DNA of 8,899 nucleotides from Planctomycetales bacterium (GTDB taxonomy: Bacteria > Planctomycetota > Planctomycetia > Pirellulales > Thermoguttaceae), in contig SKJM01000352.1 of assembly GCA_007122045.1 (NCBI GenBank), positions 1 through 8,899 of the forward strand, written 5' to 3'. Each line of letters opens with the position of its first letter. Within the stretch, counting starts at the first letter, position 1. Below the pieces are notes generated by a model. The model was not told where the DNA came from, made no database searches, and was given only the letters and a program-made list of their open reading frames with translations. The position numbers were made by a program, and so were the translations under genes. Shown piece by piece: positions 6,233 through 8,899 of the stretch.

Positions 6233-7870
6233 ATGTTCTATCGAAGTGTCGCTTTTGCTTTATGCCTTGGCATGCTTTCTTGCGGTGTGGCGGCCTCCGT
6301 CGAAACCGACGTTGACCGCCTGATCGCCGCGCTTCACGACACCGACGAGGCCGTGCGGATAACGGCCATCGAACGGCTCGGCCGGCTCGGCCCCAAAGCG
6401 GCCCCCGCCATGCCGGCGCTGCAAACACTGTTGCGTGAAGGGTCACCGGCCGTTCGAGCTTACTCGGCGAGGACCCTGGGCCGGATTGGCGAAACGGCCG
6501 AACCGGCGGTCCCCGAGTTGATCCGCGCGTTCGGCGACCCGGAACCGGCTGTCCGCCGCACGGCCGTCGAGGCGGTGGGCCACATTCGCCCCGACGCGCA
6601 GGTGGCCGTCGGGCCCTTCGTACGGCTGATGGAGGACTCGAACCCGGCTGTCCGGCTCCGCGCGCTGCACACCCTGGCCGAGTATGGTGAAGCGGCGGTG
6701 CCCGCGCTCGTGGAACTGCTGGAGGAAGACCGGGCGGCCTATTGGGCCTGCCTGGTGCTGAACCAAATCGGACCGGACGCCAAGACGGCCGTGCCGGCCT
6801 TGGCGGAGCGCGTTTCGGACGAGCGGGCGGAAGTTCGCCGGGAGGCGATCCTCGCGCTGGCCGAAATCGGCGAGGCGGCCGCCCCGGCGGCCGACGAAAT
6901 CGCCGCGGCGCTGGAAGACGACACGGACCGCCTCGCGGCCACCTACGCCCTGGGGCGGATCGGCCGAATCCCGACTGAGGCGGAAGCCCGCATCCGCAAG
7001 AACGCCGGCAGCCCGGAACCGCTCCTTCGCGCCATCAGCATTTGGGCATTGGCCCGAGCCTACCCCGAGGACCGACCGTTGCAACGACGGGCGACCGAGG
7101 GCTTGGTGGCGCTCCTCGAATCGGACGACCCTCAGACCCGCGCCGCTGCCGCCAACGCCCTGGGCGCGTTGGAGCCGGACCCGGAAATGGCCGCCCCGAT
7201 CCTGGAAGAGGCCCTCGACGACGCCGACGAAGCGACCGTTCGCGACATCTTGGACGCCCTGGCCGGCATGGGTCCGGCCATGGTGCCGCAGTTGACCCGC
7301 GCCTTGCGGTTCGAGTCGCTCCGGCCCCGCATCGCCTTCCTGCTGGGCGAGATGGGACCCGAGGCCGAGCCGGCCGTCGAGGCGCTCATCGAGTTGATTG
7401 GCGGTCCGTGTCGGCCGACACAGCACCAGGCCCTGATCGCCCTGGGCAAGATCGGACCGGAGGCAAAAGCGGCCGTACCCGAGTTGACCGATGCCCTCCG
7501 GCAGACCGACGAACGGTGCCGGTACGGGGCAGCCTATGCCCTGGGCCGGATCGGCCCGGAAGCCGAGTCGGCCAAGGCGGCGCTTCTGGAAACCGCCGAA
7601 AGCAGTGACGCAACGCTGGCCTTGCTCAGCGCTTGGGCACTGGCCCAGACCGCCCCGGAGTGTCCCGAGTCCGCCGAGAAGACCGTACCGTCGCTCATCG
7701 AGGCGCTGGAGCATCCTGACGCCCGCCATCGTCGCCAGGCCGCTGCGACGTTGGGCAAGTGGGGTACCGCGGCGGAATCGGCCGTGCCGGCCCTCGAGAA
7801 GGCAGCCGAGGACCCCGACGTGCGCGTTCGCACCGCTGCCGCGGCGGCGCTGGAGGCCATCGACCCTTGA
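6233..7870 (+). CDS. Exported HEAT-repeat (PBS-lyase-type) protein
   Basis: A 545-residue alpha-solenoid built for protein-protein contact. The ATG at 6233 has GGGAG 6 nt upstream. The N-terminus MFYRSVAFALCLGMLSCGVAAS is a signal peptide with a short n-region and probable cleavage near Ala20-Ser22. LSC at 15-17 is not a good lipobox. From about residue 25 to the end I count roughly 16 HEAT-like repeats of 30-38 residues with the pattern 'VPALxxxLxDxDxxVRxxAAxALGxIG'. Examples are GSPAVRAYSARTLGRIGE, DPEPAVRRTAVEAVGHIRP and TDERCRYGAAYALGRIGPEA. The last repeat ends PDVRVRTAAAAALEAIDP. No enzymatic domain is attached; related repeats occur in phycobilin lyases, but nothing here indicates that activity. 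It is the third of three exported-protein genes in a row and may be the scaffold for the other two (inference). Confidence 0.9.
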   Translation: MFYRSVAFALCLGMLSCGVAASVETDVDRLIAALHDTDEAVRITAIERLGRLGPKAAPAMPALQTLLREGSPAVRAYSARTLGRIGETAEPAVPELIRAFGDPEPAVRRTAVEAVGHIRPDAQVAVGPFVRLMEDSNPAVRLRALHTLAEYGEAAVPALVELLEEDRAAYWACLVLNQIGPDAKTAVPALAERVSDERAEVRREAILALAEIGEAAAPAADEIAAALEDDTDRLAATYALGRIGRIPTEAEARIRKNAGSPEPLLRAISIWALARAYPEDRPLQRRATEGLVALLESDDPQTRAAAANALGALEPDPEMAAPILEEALDDADEATVRDILDALAGMGPAMVPQLTRALRFESLRPRIAFLLGEMGPEAEPAVEALIELIGGPCRPTQHQALIALGKIGPEAKAAVPELTDALRQTDERCRYGAAYALGRIGPEAESAKAALLETAESSDATLALLSAWALAQTAPECPESAEKTVPSLIEALEHPDARHRRQAAATLGKWGTAAESAVPALEKAAEDPDVRVRTAAAAALEAIDP

Positions 7871-7896
7871 GGCACGTGTCGCATCTCGATCGGCTC

Positions 7897-7916
7897 TTCC
7901 GTTTCTAGTCGCGGAA
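7897..7916 (+). terminator. Hairpin after the HEAT-repeat gene
   Basis: TTCCG and CGGAA form a 5-bp stem with a 10-nt loop, 26 nt after the stop. Weak, with no T-run. Confidence 0.3.
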
Positions 7917-7917
7917 A

Positions 7918-7985
7918 GGCGCGGAGCGCGTGGGTGAACCCGGCGACTGAGACAGCCGAAACCATTCACCCTACGCTTTGGCGCC
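7918..7985 (+). ncRNA. Nested three-tier inverted-repeat structure in the HEAT-metE intergenic region
   Basis: An outer stem GGCGC (7918-7922)/GCGCC (7981-7985) encloses a long stem of 11 pairs with a single bulged T. It is built from GCGTGGGTGAA (7928-7938) and TTCACCCTACGC (7965-7976). Inside it CGGC (7941-7944)/GCCG (7955-7958) closes a 10-nt loop. It could be a structured RNA, a metE leader element, or a dispersed palindromic repeat. I see no B12-box or SAM-I core, and it matches no riboswitch I can name. The type is provisional. Confidence 0.4.
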
Positions 7986-8194
7986 AAATCTGCATCTAGG
8001 AACGGAAGACCCTTTCGATCTCGGGTTCCACCGAGGGCGGCCAGGTCGTTGGGACCCCCTGGACTCGGAGGGACCCTTTCGCGAGAATCATTGCCGGGTT
8101 CCCGTTCGCGGATGAGTTTCCCAGCGCGGGCAACGGGGAAAACAACTCGACCCGCCCATCCGTGAACCAGTACGTTTCCAGGAAACAAGGTTCA
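7986..8194 (+). promoter_or_regulatory. Leader region of metE with direct and inverted repeats
   Basis: The 209 bases before metE hold a 10-base direct repeat GACCCTTTCG at 8008-8017 and 8072-8081. Possible hairpins are CTCGG/CCGAG (8020-8035), CCAGG/CCTGG (8041-8062), and GAGTT-TCCC paired with GGGA-AACTC (8114-8148, with an internal loop). No confident sigma-70 promoter is visible. A minus-strand open stretch runs through here but lacks a credible start. Confidence 0.3.
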
Positions 8195-8899
8195 ATGGTA
8201 ATCGCCAGCAATCTGGGGTTTCCACGCATCGGACCCCGCCGCGAATTGAAGCGGGCGCTTGAATCGTTCTGGGGGGGGAAATGCCCCGCCGACCAACTGC
8301 TCGACGCGGCCAGGCAACTGCGGCGGCAGGCATGGCGGTGGCAGAGCGAGGCGGGGCTCGACCATATTCCCAGCAACGATTTCTCCCTGTACGACCACGT
8401 GCTCGATACCTCGCTGATGGCGGACGCCGTTCCCGATCGGTTCCGCGACATGGAGCCCGGGCTGGAAACCTATTTCGCCATGGCGCGAGGGGTCCGGGTC
8501 GGCGGAGCGCCTGCGTGCGGCTGCGGCAACGGCCGGCAGACGGCCGCCCTGGAAATGACCAAGTGGTTCGATACGAACTACCACTACCTCGTGCCGGAGT
8601 TGGAACCGGGGCAGGCCTTCGCCCTGGGATCCACCAAGCCCGTCGATGAATTCCTCGAAGCCCAAGCGCTGGGCATTCATACACGGCCGGTGCTCCTGGG
8701 TCCGGTGACCTATCTGCAGCTGGCCAAGTCGCGCACGGCGGGGTTCCGGCCGCTCGAACTGCTCGACGGCCTGCTTGGTGTGTATGAGGAAGTGCTCGGC
8801 CGGCTGGCCGACGCCGGGGCCGATTGGGTCCAGTTCGACGAGCCCAGCCTGGTCGTCGACCTCGAAGCGGCCGAACGCGACGCCCTGACCGCAGCCTAC
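8195..8899 (+). CDS. metE: Cobalamin-independent methionine synthase MetE, N-terminal part, cut by right window edge
   Basis: MetE (5-methyltetrahydropteroyltriglutamate-homocysteine methyltransferase) makes methionine from homocysteine using methyl-folate and zinc, without vitamin B12, in the cytoplasm. The first 235 codons are present, of about 760 usual. Conserved N-domain blocks are clear: LGFPRIGPRRELKRALESFW (7-26, with the folate-contacting RRELK), LYDHVLDTS (65-73), EMTKWFDTNYHYLVPEL (120-136), RPVLLGPVTYL (164-174) and WVQFDEPSLVVDL (211-223). Between YFAMARG and EMTKW lies a loop of about 20 residues containing ACGCGNGRQ, some 9 residues longer than the matching loop in E. coli MetE. 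The catalytic zinc-binding C-terminal domain lies outside the window. The ATG at 8195 fits the family N-terminus; the ribosome site is modest (AAGG, 4 nt spacing). A long repeat-bearing leader separates it from the HEAT gene, so it is probably its own transcription unit. Confidence 0.95.
   Translation, partial: MVIASNLGFPRIGPRRELKRALESFWGGKCPADQLLDAARQLRRQAWRWQSEAGLDHIPSNDFSLYDHVLDTSLMADAVPDRFRDMEPGLETYFAMARGVRVGGAPACGCGNGRQTAALEMTKWFDTNYHYLVPELEPGQAFALGSTKPVDEFLEAQALGIHTRPVLLGPVTYLQLAKSRTAGFRPLELLDGLLGVYEEVLGRLADAGADWVQFDEPSLVVDLEAAERDALTAAY

Noticed and set aside
6443..8188. 581-codon open frame on the minus strand
   Set aside because: Antisense to the HEAT-repeat gene; its apparent repeats (for example LGxGSxLAQ) only mirror the HEAT codons.
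7996..8190. Minus-strand open stretch with protein-like composition in the metE leader
   Set aside because: It has no usable start codon outside the metE overlap and no ribosome site. It could be a decayed gene end, but the evidence is too thin.
7871..8194. Cobalamin, SAM-I or SAH riboswitch before metE
   Set aside because: I looked for the B12-box, SAM-I core and SAH core sequences and found none; only unnamed inverted repeats are present.

Overview
The window is GC-rich, and every gene in it looks bacterial. The best fit is a member of the Planctomycetes, probably near Pirellulales. This is inference from four things: copies of a palindromic 'GACAGGCT-GGAA-AGCCTGTC' repeat that I associate with planctomycete intergenic DNA, a run of exported proteins of unknown function, a signal-peptide-bearing HEAT-repeat protein, and a ribosome-hibernation-factor protein with an unusual C-terminal domain. 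No tRNA, rRNA, CRISPR array, insertion sequence or phage gene is visible.

Layout. Minus strand, 1-1441: a ribosome-associated HPF/RaiA-like protein fused to a sigma-70 region-2-like domain (707-1441). Downstream of it is a polX gene (DNA polymerase X, 1-642, running off the left edge) that has lost about 90 codons of its N-terminal HhH region and is frameshifted at the join. The divergent intergenic region 1442-1753 carries a cluster of palindromic repeats. Plus strand, 1754-8899: an Fpg/MutM-family DNA glycosylase; a tandem-domain universal stress protein; a site-2-protease-family membrane metalloprotease with a CBS pair; three consecutive exported proteins with strong Shine-Dalgarno sites (proline-rich/aromatic; unknown helical; HEAT-repeat); then a 324-base non-coding stretch rich in inverted repeats; and the 5' third of metE, which runs off the right edge.

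How the genes may work together. Two base-damage repair genes (polX, fpg) flank the hibernation factor and the repeat cluster. The Usp and the CBS-regulated intramembrane protease would fit stress or energy sensing. The three exported proteins lie directly downstream of the protease and could be envelope or periplasmic partners, but that link rests only on position. MetE (cobalamin-independent methionine synthase) is a separate housekeeping unit with a potentially structured leader.

The observations most worth a second look are the HPF-sigma2 fusion, the internally deleted and frameshifted polX, the structured elements before metE, and a possible Shine-Dalgarno-sequestering switch at 4943-4983.
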